Shown here: positions 8,339 through 17,700 of the stretch, piece after piece
Position numbering within the stretch: the stretch's first letter is position 1
Layout: every line of letters starts with the position of its first letter
Source of the DNA: CAYRDC01 sp964422925
Lineage (GTDB): Bacteria; Bacteroidota; Bacteroidia; Chitinophagales; S012-47
Direction of reading: 5' to 3'
Length of the DNA: 42,150 nt
Assembly: GCA_964422925.1 (NCBI GenBank)
Contig: CAYRDC010000020.1
Coordinates: 1-42,150, forward strand
The notes under the pieces: model-generated
Seen by the model: the letters and a program-made list of their open reading frames with translations, nothing else
The model's database searches: none
What the model was told of the DNA's origin: nothing
Made by a program: the position numbers and the translations under genes

Positions 8339-8959
8339 ATGAATTTGATCCGGAAATATTTTCCCAACCTGAGCCGGGAACAGTATGCCAGGCTGGAAAA
8401 CCTTCATCATTTATATAATTTCTGGAACACCCGGGTAAACCTGATTTCCCGGATGGATATCGGTAACCTGTATGAGCATCATGTATTGCACAGTATGGCG
8501 ATAGGGCGTTATTTTAATTTTATCCCCGGCACGGAAATCCTGGATCTTGGCACCGGGGGCGGTTTCCCCGGCATACCATTGGCTATACTGTTTCCGCAGG
8601 TAAAGTTCCTGCTGGTTGATGTAGTGGAAAAAAAAGTGCGTGCCGTTTATACCATTGCCATGGACCTTGCCTTACGGAATGTAGAGGTCAAACAAATACC
8701 CGGGCAAATGGTTGATCATCCTTTTGATTTTGTAGTTTCCAGGGCAGTGTCCTCTGCCGGCCAGTTGTTTAATTGGTCGAAACCCCTTATCCGGAAAACT
8801 TCAAAAAATGAGCTTCCCAACGGATTGATACTGTTGAAAGGCGGGGAAATTCAGCAAGAAATACAGGGCATAGCTACTGATGCTTACTGCTTCAGTCTTT
8901 CAGAGATTTTTACGGAACCTTATTTCAGGGAGAAATTTATCCTTTATTTCCCGGTATAA
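8339..8959 (+). CDS. rsmG: 16S rRNA (guanine527-N7)-methyltransferase RsmG
   Basis: A 206-residue SAM-dependent methyltransferase that methylates N7 of G527 (E. coli numbering) in 16S rRNA. The family start FWNTRVNLISRMDIGNLYEHHVLHS, read in two blocks around residues 26-50, leads into the SAM-binding ILDLGTGGGFPGIPLAI and LLVDVVEKKVRAV. FVVSRAVSS follows near residue 137. Length equals the E. coli protein. It follows the sigma factor by 22 nt and likely shares its transcript. CATTTTGC immediately before the ATG is one mismatch from a -7 box, so an extra start of transcription cannot be excluded. An intrinsic terminator follows the stop. Confidence 0.96.
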   Translation: MNLIRKYFPNLSREQYARLENLHHLYNFWNTRVNLISRMDIGNLYEHHVLHSMAIGRYFNFIPGTEILDLGTGGGFPGIPLAILFPQVKFLLVDVVEKKVRAVYTIAMDLALRNVEVKQIPGQMVDHPFDFVVSRAVSSAGQLFNWSKPLIRKTSKNELPNGLILLKGGEIQQEIQGIATDAYCFSLSEIFTEPYFREKFILYFPV

Positions 8960-8984
8960 AAAAACCGCGGACAAGCCGCGGTTT
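8958..8984. terminator. Bidirectional intrinsic terminator between rsmG and the lipoprotein gene
   Basis: AAACCGCGG (8962-8970) and CCGCGGTTT (8976-8984) form a perfect 9-bp stem with loop ACAAG. Read on the minus strand the stem ends in seven T (complement of 8958-8964), a strong terminator for the lipoprotein gene that ends at 9006. On the plus strand the T-run is only three, so termination of rsmG is weaker. Confidence 0.8.
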
Positions 8985-9005
8985 AACCCCCTTATGTTCT
9001 GCGAA

Positions 9006-9851
9006 TCAGGGTAGTGTAATCACTTTTGTATAACCGTTCGGGCCGGTCAGCAAGGCCTTGTTGTCGCAGTTACCGTTGCCGTAATTCAGGGTGAATACCT
9101 TGGTCTGGGCGCCATACCTTGTTATTTCAAGCACTCCCGATACGAACCATTTACAGGGCACTTCCCTGCGCAGCGGCACGGTGATGTCCACATCATATTT
9201 CACTCCGCTGGCGCTTTTCCCGGAAGCGCTCCCGGTAATCAGGTATACATCGTCAGACCAGTTTTGCGGGGTTTGGTAACCATGAATCATGGTACGCGTG
9301 TGTTGGGCGCTGTAGCTGATCGTGCCGCCATTGTTGGCCTTTACTATGCTCCCGTTCACGGTGATGGTCCAAACGGGGTGGCCCTGGGCATCCGGCCCCT
9401 GGTTCACCACGGTGCGGGTGCCGATCACCTGGTTGTCGTTTACAAAGTAATCTGCTGTGGTAATGTTGATAACGGTTCCCGGATGCTTGTAAGGCCCTGT
9501 GTAGGTGATGATAATCTTACCCCTGCGGTATTTACCATCGGCACAAAGGCAATTCACCGGGCCGAAATCAATGGTAATGACTTTCGGGTTGGAGGTGGTG
9601 TCGTGCGTAATCGTAGCGCATCCACCGGCTATCCAGCCGCTGCCGGTTTTGAAACTCAGGTTTCCGCCTTCGTAGGCCTGGTCGGCCAGTATTTGCACTT
9701 CTGTGAAAGCATCTTCTGCCAGTGCATTGTCCTGGCTGATGCCTACATCCAGCGTATCGAGCAGTTCTTCCTGTTTCTGACAAGAGGAAAGGAAAAGGGA
9801 AAACCCGATAAACCCGGCCAAAACTAGAAAAGCAATGTGTTTGGTTTTCAT
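9006..9851 (-). CDS. Lipoprotein of unknown function
   Basis: A 281-residue secreted protein with a type II signal peptide: a hydrophobic run at residues 6-22, then the lipobox LSSC with lipid attachment expected at Cys24. The residues after the Cys (QKQEE) are acidic, as in the Bacteroidota signal that sends lipoproteins to the cell surface. The rest looks like beta-sheet. It contains repeated short strands and four further cysteines (around residues 78, 100, 102 and 233, with another near 261). No enzymatic motif is apparent and I do not recognise the family. It stands alone on the minus strand: an intrinsic terminator lies downstream and the M1 peptidase gene ends 98 nt upstream. Confidence 0.85.
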   Translation of the reverse strand: MKTKHIAFLVLAGFIGFSLFLSSCQKQEELLDTLDVGISQDNALAEDAFTEVQILADQAYEGGNLSFKTGSGWIAGGCATITHDTTSNPKVITIDFGPVNCLCADGKYRRGKIIITYTGPYKHPGTVINITTADYFVNDNQVIGTRTVVNQGPDAQGHPVWTITVNGSIVKANNGGTISYSAQHTRTMIHGYQTPQNWSDDVYLITGSASGKSASGVKYDVDITVPLRREVPCKWFVSGVLEITRYGAQTKVFTLNYGNGNCDNKALLTGPNGYTKVITLP

Positions 9852-9948
9852 GATTAAACGGTTTTAGGGTGAATAAATAATCGACCCTTTAGAGCAGGGA
9901 GGCGGTGAAAGGTTTAACTCTTTGGTAAAAAAAGTTAAAATCCGCAGG

Positions 9949-12900
9949 CTATAAGGCCCGGTTGATGCCGATAAGCCAACGGAATTGCCAGAAAGCCGGG
10001 TCACTGAATGGCGTATTGCTGAGAAAGAAGGGGACGTCCAGCCGGAGGGTCATCGGTTTCCATTCTTCAAAATGCCAGATTCGTTTAATAGTCAGCGCCA
10101 GGCCGGCCCCGGCATCAAAGCGGGGATCGCTCCAGTGCAGCTTCCCCGTCAGATCGCGGTAATCGATGATTCCGGCATCGCCAAATAAATAAGTGACAAG
10201 CCCCAGGTTGCGGGAAATGCCCGGTTTCCAGTTTACCAGCTTGTTGAATTCAAGTTCCGCATTAATAGCTATTCCGCTTTGTCCTTTATAAATAGGGTAA
10301 GGCACATTTCCTGGTCCGTTCTGAATCATGCGGTATCCCGCATAACCGCGGGCGTTGAGACCGCCCGGCAACTGAAAATGCCCGGTATTGATACCATAGT
10401 TTACATAACCGGCCGGAAGAAACCCTTGCGCTCTGACCCAGGATACTTCCTGGTATTCTTCAGGGGAAGCCCCCGCGAAATACAACATGGATTCCGGGGC
10501 CGGGGATTTGCCGGAACCCAGCCGTCCGTACAGGCGGGTATTCAGGCGCATCTTGCCCAGGCGCGTAGTGTTTTTTGACTCTAAGTCTACCCAGTTGTAA
10601 TCATAATCGCTCAAAGGGGCGGTGGACCGGATGCTGCCGCTCAGGCTGCCCCGGCCTTTTGGATATTTGTAATCATGGGTTAGCCTGAACTGCCAGTAAT
10701 TATTCCAACGGCCGCTTTCCCATTCGTCCGGGTGGTAAGGGTAAAACTGCCCGGCTCCCGGTGTGTATTTCCCGGCCGACAGGAAAACCTCGGCTGTCAG
10801 GTTATTTTTTAAAGGATAACGGATACCTGCTTTGAATGATTGAAAACCATCTGTTTTCGCGAGGTGTACATACCAGGAAGCCGATCCGTTCAGGCGATCC
10901 AGGGCATTTTCATAACTGAATACAAAGGAAACCGGCCAGCGGTTTATGGTATCCAACCCGGCCAATTCGGCAAAGTCAATCCCGCCTTGCAGTAAATTGC
11001 TGTTCCACCAGATCGTGCCATTGACCAGGTGATTGTGTTCCATATAATCGCCCTCCAGGTGGAGACCGGGCTTCAGTCCGTCCACAGCATTATACCAAAG
11101 GGTAGGCGCCCATTCCAGCCGGTAGCGCTTCTTGTCAGGATAGTTCATTAGCTGTGAATCATACCGGAACTGAACAGGGCACTTTTTATAGTTGTCCAGG
11201 CGGTATACATCTGCCAGCCTGCCGCTTGGGTCAATGATTACATCCCTGATCCGCCCGTTCACGGTAATGGTGGCTGTATATTCGGGTTGCAGCTTGCCCC
11301 ATCCATACCAGCGGGGCAGTACCCTGGCGTCCGTGGATTTTTCAAACCAGGTGTTGGGAATATAGAAATCATAGCTGCCCCGGTCGGTGACAACCCGGAA
11401 ATCGATGGGCATCTGCATGCTTCCTTTCCTTTGGAAGGTTATTTTCCATTCCCTGGGATTTTCCCCTTTGTGTACCTTCTTTACGGCATAATCGATCTTC
11501 TTGGTAGTGTTAAGCCATTGGTCGAAAAACCAATTGAGATCGGTGTGCGTGTATTCGATAATGGCTTGCCGGAAATCCTCCAGGTAAGGATGCGCAAAAG
11601 ACCATTTGGCAAAGTAATGCCGCATGGCTCCCCAGAACAGGCTGTCTCCGAGCACATATTGCAGGTTATAAAGCATGGTGGCCGTTTTGTAATACACCAT
11701 TCGGTAACCTCCACCATGCCTTAAGGCGGAACCAAACATGGAAGAATGAGTGCTTAAAACCGCATCGTCATCTTTTTGGGCATGTTGCAGGTACATGAGA
11801 TAAACCTCCTCATCCCGCACGGTCACCGGATCGCGGAAACGCTTTTCATATTTTGAAAGGTGCAGGGTTGATTCCGTCATGGTGTCACCATCCAGGGCTT
11901 CCAGTCCGTAGCTGTCCAGGAATTCTGTAAACCCTTCATCGAGGGCGGCACGGTAGGTTTCATTGTTGCCTACCATGCCAAAAAACCAGTTGTGGGCAAT
12001 TTCATGGGCCAGCAGGTCACGGTAAAGAGGATCAAAACCTCCGTCCAGCGTTAGCATGGGATATTCCATACCGTCCTGTGCATCCGCTACAATCATTTTA
12101 TGGTATGCGTATGGCCCTATTTTCTCGCTGTAGGTTTTGATTATGGCCGCGGCAAACCGGGCAGCATTTTGCCATCCGGCAGCGTGGGGTTCCCGGCAAA
12201 AAGCGTAAACGTGGATGTTGTTCCAAACCACTTCACCAATGCGGTAGGTAGGATCGGCTGTAAAAGCAAAATCATGGACATTTTCCGCGTGATACCGCCA
12301 GGTTTTCCGGGTGGAAGGGTCCGGATTATAAGGGATGATTTCAGAGGGCGGCTCCTCCCATGGTTTATGGGCAAAATTCCGGAGATCCAGCAGAGTCCGG
12401 AGCGTATCCGGCAATACCTCATCCCGGTTTAACAGATACCCGGTGGCCCCGACTATGTAATTATTGGCTGTCGTCAGCCATACATCATACGTGCCGAAAT
12501 CTCCATAAAATTCCTTGTCCAGGTGTTGGTCTGTAGTCCAACCGAATTTCCGGTCATAAACTGCCATGCGCGGATACCAGTGCACCCCGTCATAATGCCG
12601 GTATCCCCAGGAATCAAAAGTTTTCATTCGCCTGCGCACATTCCCCCCATTGTCGAAATAGGTACGGAACCGGATGTCAAAAACCATGGAATCGCCAGGC
12701 AACAAAGCATGGGGTAAAATGGCTTTCAGAATGGTGTTGTCCGGTTCTGTTTCAAGGTCCTTGCCGTCAACGCTGATAACTTCCACTTCCGTTCCCAGGC
12801 CGGCAGATTCATAAGATCCGTAGCGGACATCCCGTTTATTTGCTTTTTGTAGTTGGTCGTAGTAAGACCCCGGCTGAAAAGCATTTTGGTACAGGTGAAA

Positions 12901-13194
12901 GAAAACTACGTTCAATGTATCCGGTGAATTATTCCAATAGGTCAGCGTTTCATGGCCGGTTATAATGCCTTTCTGTTCATCCAGGTTTGCCCAGATCCTG
13001 TAGTGGACATCCTGCTGCCAATAGCCCGGGTAAGGAAGTTTGTTTTTCCAGTAATGGGGATTACCGGGATAACGGAAAGTATTTGGCGGCAAGAGCGGAT
13101 TCCATGCAGACTGGGCAAAGGATTGGGTTATTGGAAAGATCGCAAACAGGAAAAACCAACAGTGAATAAGAAACCTCGTGCGGTAACTGGGCAT
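9949..13194 (-). CDS. Secreted M1-family metallopeptidase with beta-barrel-like C-terminus
   Basis: A 1081-residue zinc peptidase. The ATG at 13194 is chosen because it puts a clean signal peptide at the N-terminus (cleavage after SFAQ, about residue 28); a longer reading from 13260 would overlap dprA and bury the signal. Residues ~55-250 match the M1 N-terminal saddle domain. The catalytic part has GMEYPM (about 375) in place of the GAMEN exopeptidase motif, and the zinc site HEIAH (397-401) with Glu420 in NNETYRAALDEGFTEF. From about residue 690 to the end the protein is beta-rich with regular aromatic strands and polar loops, much like an outer-membrane barrel (for example FFLSNTPFSDPAFWQFRW near the end). 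A peptidase held at the outer membrane by its own barrel is inference; the peptidase call is firm. Confidence 0.9.
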   Translation of the reverse strand: MPSYRTRFLIHCWFFLFAIFPITQSFAQSAWNPLLPPNTFRYPGNPHYWKNKLPYPGYWQQDVHYRIWANLDEQKGIITGHETLTYWNNSPDTLNVVFFHLYQNAFQPGSYYDQLQKANKRDVRYGSYESAGLGTEVEVISVDGKDLETEPDNTILKAILPHALLPGDSMVFDIRFRTYFDNGGNVRRRMKTFDSWGYRHYDGVHWYPRMAVYDRKFGWTTDQHLDKEFYGDFGTYDVWLTTANNYIVGATGYLLNRDEVLPDTLRTLLDLRNFAHKPWEEPPSEIIPYNPDPSTRKTWRYHAENVHDFAFTADPTYRIGEVVWNNIHVYAFCREPHAAGWQNAARFAAAIIKTYSEKIGPYAYHKMIVADAQDGMEYPMLTLDGGFDPLYRDLLAHEIAHNWFFGMVGNNETYRAALDEGFTEFLDSYGLEALDGDTMTESTLHLSKYEKRFRDPVTVRDEEVYLMYLQHAQKDDDAVLSTHSSMFGSALRHGGGYRMVYYKTATMLYNLQYVLGDSLFWGAMRHYFAKWSFAHPYLEDFRQAIIEYTHTDLNWFFDQWLNTTKKIDYAVKKVHKGENPREWKITFQRKGSMQMPIDFRVVTDRGSYDFYIPNTWFEKSTDARVLPRWYGWGKLQPEYTATITVNGRIRDVIIDPSGRLADVYRLDNYKKCPVQFRYDSQLMNYPDKKRYRLEWAPTLWYNAVDGLKPGLHLEGDYMEHNHLVNGTIWWNSNLLQGGIDFAELAGLDTINRWPVSFVFSYENALDRLNGSASWYVHLAKTDGFQSFKAGIRYPLKNNLTAEVFLSAGKYTPGAGQFYPYHPDEWESGRWNNYWQFRLTHDYKYPKGRGSLSGSIRSTAPLSDYDYNWVDLESKNTTRLGKMRLNTRLYGRLGSGKSPAPESMLYFAGASPEEYQEVSWVRAQGFLPAGYVNYGINTGHFQLPGGLNARGYAGYRMIQNGPGNVPYPIYKGQSGIAINAELEFNKLVNWKPGISRNLGLVTYLFGDAGIIDYRDLTGKLHWSDPRFDAGAGLALTIKRIWHFEEWKPMTLRLDVPFFLSNTPFSDPAFWQFRWLIGINRAL

Positions 13195-13241
13195 TGAGAT
13201 ATGAATTTGTTTAATTTGGTGGACTAAATTAAGAATTTCCG

Positions 13242-14345
13242 GTGGTGGACGATACGGCATGGCTTTACCGACTGGCCCTGACCTTCCTCACAGGGATAGG
13301 GGATACCCTGGCGAAAATCCTGGTCAGTTATTGCGGATCAGTGAAAGAAGTGTTCAGTATCCCTTTAGCGAAATTGGAGCGGATACCGGGCATCGGAAAA
13401 GAGCGCCTTAAACGGCTGAACAGGGAAAAAGCATTGCAATTGGCCGAAAAGGAGTTGCAATTTATCCGGGACTATGACATCACCCCTCTGTTTTACCTGG
13501 ACGACAATTACCCGCAACGCCTGTATCATTGCCAGGATGGGCCGGTTGTGCTGTATTACAAGGGCAATGTGGATTTGAATTATTCAAGAATACTGGCCAT
13601 AGTAGGCACCAGGCGGATGACGCCTTACGGGCGGCAGGTGCTAACCCAACTGATAAATGATCTTACCGGCCATGACATATTAATATTGAGCGGGTTGGCG
13701 TACGGAGTGGATATCCATGCTCACCGGGAAGCCTTGCGCAATGGTTTGCCAACGGTTGGTGTATTGGGCCATAGCCTGGACCGGATTTACCCGCAGGCGC
13801 ACTGGCAGACGTCCAGGAAAATGTTGGAGCAGGGGGGGCTGCTTACGGAATTTCCTTCCGGAACAGGACCCGACCGCGAGAATTTTCCGCGCAGAAACCG
13901 GATTATTGCCGGAATGGCCGATGCCATATTGGTAATAGAGTCAGGCAGGAAAGGCGGAGCTATTATAACTGCCGATATTGCCAATTCCTATAACCGGGAT
14001 GTATTTGCCGTACCGGGAGACCTGAACCGCTATTACTCGGAAGGTTGTAATCACCTGATCCAAACCAACCGGGCGGCCCTTTTTATCAATGCGGAAAATT
14101 TGCTGAAACAATTAAATTGGCAGCAAAAATCAGCAACACGTGATTCGCAAAAAGTGCTGCCGCTTGATCTGACTGAGGATGAAAAAATTGTCCTGGGCCT
14201 GCTGGCCGACAGGCAGAGTTGGCCAATCGACAAGCTAATGGCCAGTTCCGGATTAACCGTTAGCCTCGTATCTTCCGTATTGCTTGATCTCGAATTCAAG
14301 GGACTGGTCATTGCCCTGCCGGGCAAACAATTTCGCCTTGCATAA
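13242..14345 (+). CDS. dprA: DNA-processing protein DprA
   Basis: A 367-residue DprA/Smf protein, which loads RecA onto incoming single-stranded DNA during natural transformation. An N-terminal helix-hairpin-helix part (LERIPGIGKERLKRLN, about residues 45-62) precedes the Rossmann core with IVGTRRMTPYG, LSGLAYGVDIHAHREAL, TEFPSGTGPDRENFPRRNR and GGAIITADIAN. The last ~65 residues form a winged-helix DprA C-terminal domain. The start is GTG at 13242 (a second GTG follows at once), 47 bp from the divergently read peptidase. No other clear competence gene is adjacent, although a helix-hairpin-helix outer-membrane protein is encoded at 37.4-39.4 kb. Confidence 0.95.
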   Translation: MVDDTAWLYRLALTFLTGIGDTLAKILVSYCGSVKEVFSIPLAKLERIPGIGKERLKRLNREKALQLAEKELQFIRDYDITPLFYLDDNYPQRLYHCQDGPVVLYYKGNVDLNYSRILAIVGTRRMTPYGRQVLTQLINDLTGHDILILSGLAYGVDIHAHREALRNGLPTVGVLGHSLDRIYPQAHWQTSRKMLEQGGLLTEFPSGTGPDRENFPRRNRIIAGMADAILVIESGRKGGAIITADIANSYNRDVFAVPGDLNRYYSEGCNHLIQTNRAALFINAENLLKQLNWQQKSATRDSQKVLPLDLTEDEKIVLGLLADRQSWPIDKLMASSGLTVSLVSSVLLDLEFKGLVIALPGKQFRLA

Positions 14346-14770
14346 ATTTCTAAAAAAGAAGACTGAAACCCTGTGTTTTATCTGATGTAGTTACTATATA
14401 TCGATATTTAGATATGGTTGTACTTTAATGTACATTTTCTTGTCGCTCCGGAGCTCGTTTAAAAATTTCTTGAAAATTTTGCCCGAAAAATTTGGTTTTT
14501 TCGTTTTTGGTTTTTTAGTTTGTGTAAACTATACACCATAACAGGTTCAAATAAGAGTGATCTTTTATATTTTGAACCTTCCAGTAAAATCCCCCCGCTG
14601 CAACACCAATAGTTTTAAATGATGGCTAATCATTTTAAGCTTGCTAAAGATTATCCGGCCGTATATATCTAAACGGTAGAATAATCCGTCATAAATGTTG
14701 TTAACAATGATTGGTGATCAAATTATTTTTTTTAATCGGCCAATCGACATCTTAAATAAAAGGGTGATCC
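14346..14770. other. 425-bp AT-rich leader of the adhesin operon with dyads
   Basis: No gene is visible here. The DNA is more AT-rich than both neighbours and contains several dyads: the palindrome GCTCCGGAGC (14445-14454), GTGTA/TACAC (14522-14526 and 14532-14536), and AGGTTCAAA/TTTGAACCT (14543-14551 and 14571-14579, 19-nt loop). I found no exact TAnnTTTG box; TATATTTTG (14567-14574, overlapping the right arm of the last dyad) is the nearest. AAAGGGTG before the ATG at 14771 can act as ribosome-binding site. The length and dyads suggest the regulated promoter region of the three-gene secretion cassette, but this is inference. Confidence 0.5.
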
Positions 14771-17700
14771 ATGGGGAAAAATTTACTCAGAAAGCTTAGT
14801 AAAGCTTTACTTTTCATACTGCTGTTTTGTTTTTACCGGGTACATAATATTCAGGCACAAACTACCTGGGATACCATACCAAGTGGTTCCTTTATAATTG
14901 ACATGGGTGTTGTGCCTCAGACTTTTGGGAATGGACTGAAACCTTATGGTTTGATCTATGACCTGATTACCAATTATCAGGTACCCATCAAATGGTCCAT
15001 TAAACCCGGAAAACAAAAAGACAGCACAGATTTTATTTATAACGGCCATCATTACAAAGGTGGCCCGTTTATTATTGAAGCTCAATACCGTACTTCTTCG
15101 GTAGACAGCAGGATTTCTTACTGGCAATCGCAGGGTGTGGTGGGTGTAACCACCACAAGCGATATCGTAGTGCCCATAGCGGGTACTATTACCAGTTTCC
15201 CCAATATCGTGATCAATACCCAGAATGTAAACCTGGTATCACCCTATTTTACCAACGCGGGGATTCCATCTTCTTCATATACTGTCGGGCTTCCGCAATC
15301 CATTGATTCCTGTGATGATGTATTCCTTATGCCACATGCCGACCCGATTTGGGCTACCCACGGAGACTTGAGAGACTGGGTCATTAACCGCAGGGGATAC
15401 ATTTGGGCAGGCTGTCGTTCAGGTAGTAAAATTGAAGGGTTGAATGATCCGAATGATTCTACGATCCGGATGAATTTTCTGTCTACCACCGGGCTAAAAT
15501 GTTATAAAGCCGGTAAATGTGGTAACCTGATTACTGAAAGCCATAATCATGCTGCCACGCAGCCTTATACTTATGTGCAACAGTATTCTGATGAGTTTGT
15601 CATGCAGTTGATGGGAGATATGACTCCTTCCCAGGAAAACGGTTCTGAACAATGGTACATACCCCAATCTTCCGGCCAATGGCGGTCAACGACCAAAACT
15701 GCCGTTCTTACTTCTGATGGATCACCACCATCTGACGGAGTAAAGCTGGTATTTGGCTACGCTTTTGGCGATTCCACCTATGGCAGGGTGATGTACCAGG
15801 GCGGGCATACAGCCAACGGCCATGGCACCACTCAGTCACAAGTAGCCTTCGAAAGAGCTTTCTTTAACTTTATGCTGATTACCGGTATGGAAAAAGCCAT
15901 TTACCTGGTTGATTCCATACCTTTAAATATTACCAGTGGCACGCCTTCCACTTTCTCAGTGACTGCTTCAGGTGGTATCGCGCCTTATACATACCAGTGG
16001 TCCTCTTCCTGCGGGGGCACTTTCAGCAACCCGAATTCTGCCACCACTGATTTTACAGTGTCATTGCAGGACGGAGATACCTGTATTATTACCGTAACGG
16101 TTACAGACCATTGCGGACGCACAAATTTCATTTCAAAAATGATAACCGTACATGACCCGCCACAAATCAGCGGGGTTGTGACGGATGTATTGTGCAATGG
16201 CGACAGTACGGGCTCAATAGACGTAACAGTCAGCCACGGATTGCCACCTTATACTTATTCCTGGTCCAATGGTGCCACGACCGAAGATTTAACCAATATC
16301 GCTGCAGGCATTTATATCCTGACCGTAACGGATGCCAACAACAACACCGATACCGATACCTTTACGGTTTCACAACCCAGCCCTATCAATATCGCCCTGG
16401 ATGACAGTATTACAAATGTTAGCTGTTATGGCGGCCAGGATGGGGCCATTGACATCACCGTTACCGGTGGTACCGCTCCTTATGCATATTCCTGGAGTGG
16501 ACCCAATGGATTTACGGCTACCACAGAAGACATCAGCGGCTTGTCAGCGGGAACTTATACTGTTATCGTAACGGATGACAACAACTGTACTGACACTCAA
16601 TCTTACATTATCAGCCAACCGCAACCGCTTATCATCACAGGCACGGTAACGAATGTGGCCTGCTACGGGGATCAGACCGGAGCGATANNNNNNNNNNNNN
16701 NNNNNNNNNNNNNNNNNNNNNNNNNNNNNNNNNNNNNNNNNNNNNNNNNNNNNNNNNNNNNNNNNNNNNNNNNNNNNNNNNNNNNNNCTTTCAGCCGGAA
16801 CCTACACGGTGACGGTGACAGACGCGCACAGTTGTACGGCCACGGAGAGCTACACGGTGACGCAGCCGTCCGCGGCTTTGTCCATCACAGGCACGGTAAC
16901 GAATGTGGCCTGCTACGGGGATCAGACCGGAGCGATAGACATAACGGTAACGGGCGGTAGCACGCCCTACACTTACAGCTGGTCGAACGGAGCCACCACG
17001 GAAGACCTGACCGGCCTTTCAGCCGGAACCTACACGGTGACGGTGACAGACGCGCACAGTTGTACGGCCATGGAGAGCTACACGGTGACGCAGCCGTCCG
17101 CGGCTCTGTCCATCAACATGGATAGCATCATCGGCCAGAGTTGTTATGGCGTTTCTGACGGAGCGGTTTACATCACCGTTTCGGGTGGAACCATACCGTA
17201 TACCTACAACTGGACCGGCCCAGGTGGTTTCACAGCCAGCACTGAAGATATTGCCGGGTTAATGCCCGGAACCTATTACGTCACGGTAACCGATGCGCAT
17301 AATTGTGTTGCCACCGACAGTGCGGTGGTACCTGGTGTTGATCCGTTACAGATCGCGCTGAACGGGAACATTCAGAATGTCAGTTGTTATGGGGCGAATG
17401 ATGGGGCCATTGACATCACCGTTACCGGTGGTACCGCTCCTTATGCATATTCCTGGACCGGACCCAATGGATTTACGGCATCAACGGAAGATATTTCAGG
17501 CCTTGAGCCGGGTACATATACGGTCGTAGTTACCGATGCTCATTTCTGTACCGATACGCAACAATATACTATCACACAACCCCAGCCGCTGACTATTTCA
17601 GCTACCCTGACCAGTGTAACCTGCTGGGAAGGAAGCGATGGAGCGATTGACCTTACGGTCAGTGGAGGTACCTCGCCATACACCTATCAATGGTCGAATG

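Noticed and set aside
13195..13260. Longer N-terminus for the M1 peptidase
   Set aside because: It would overlap the start of dprA and place a charged stretch before the signal peptide that begins at 13194.
16653..16960. Apparent end of one adhesin gene at 16960 and start of another at 16653
   Set aside because: The frame change falls in the 100-N placeholder. Residues read past or before the gap in the wrong frame are nonsense, and a repeat-based gap size joins both parts in one frame.
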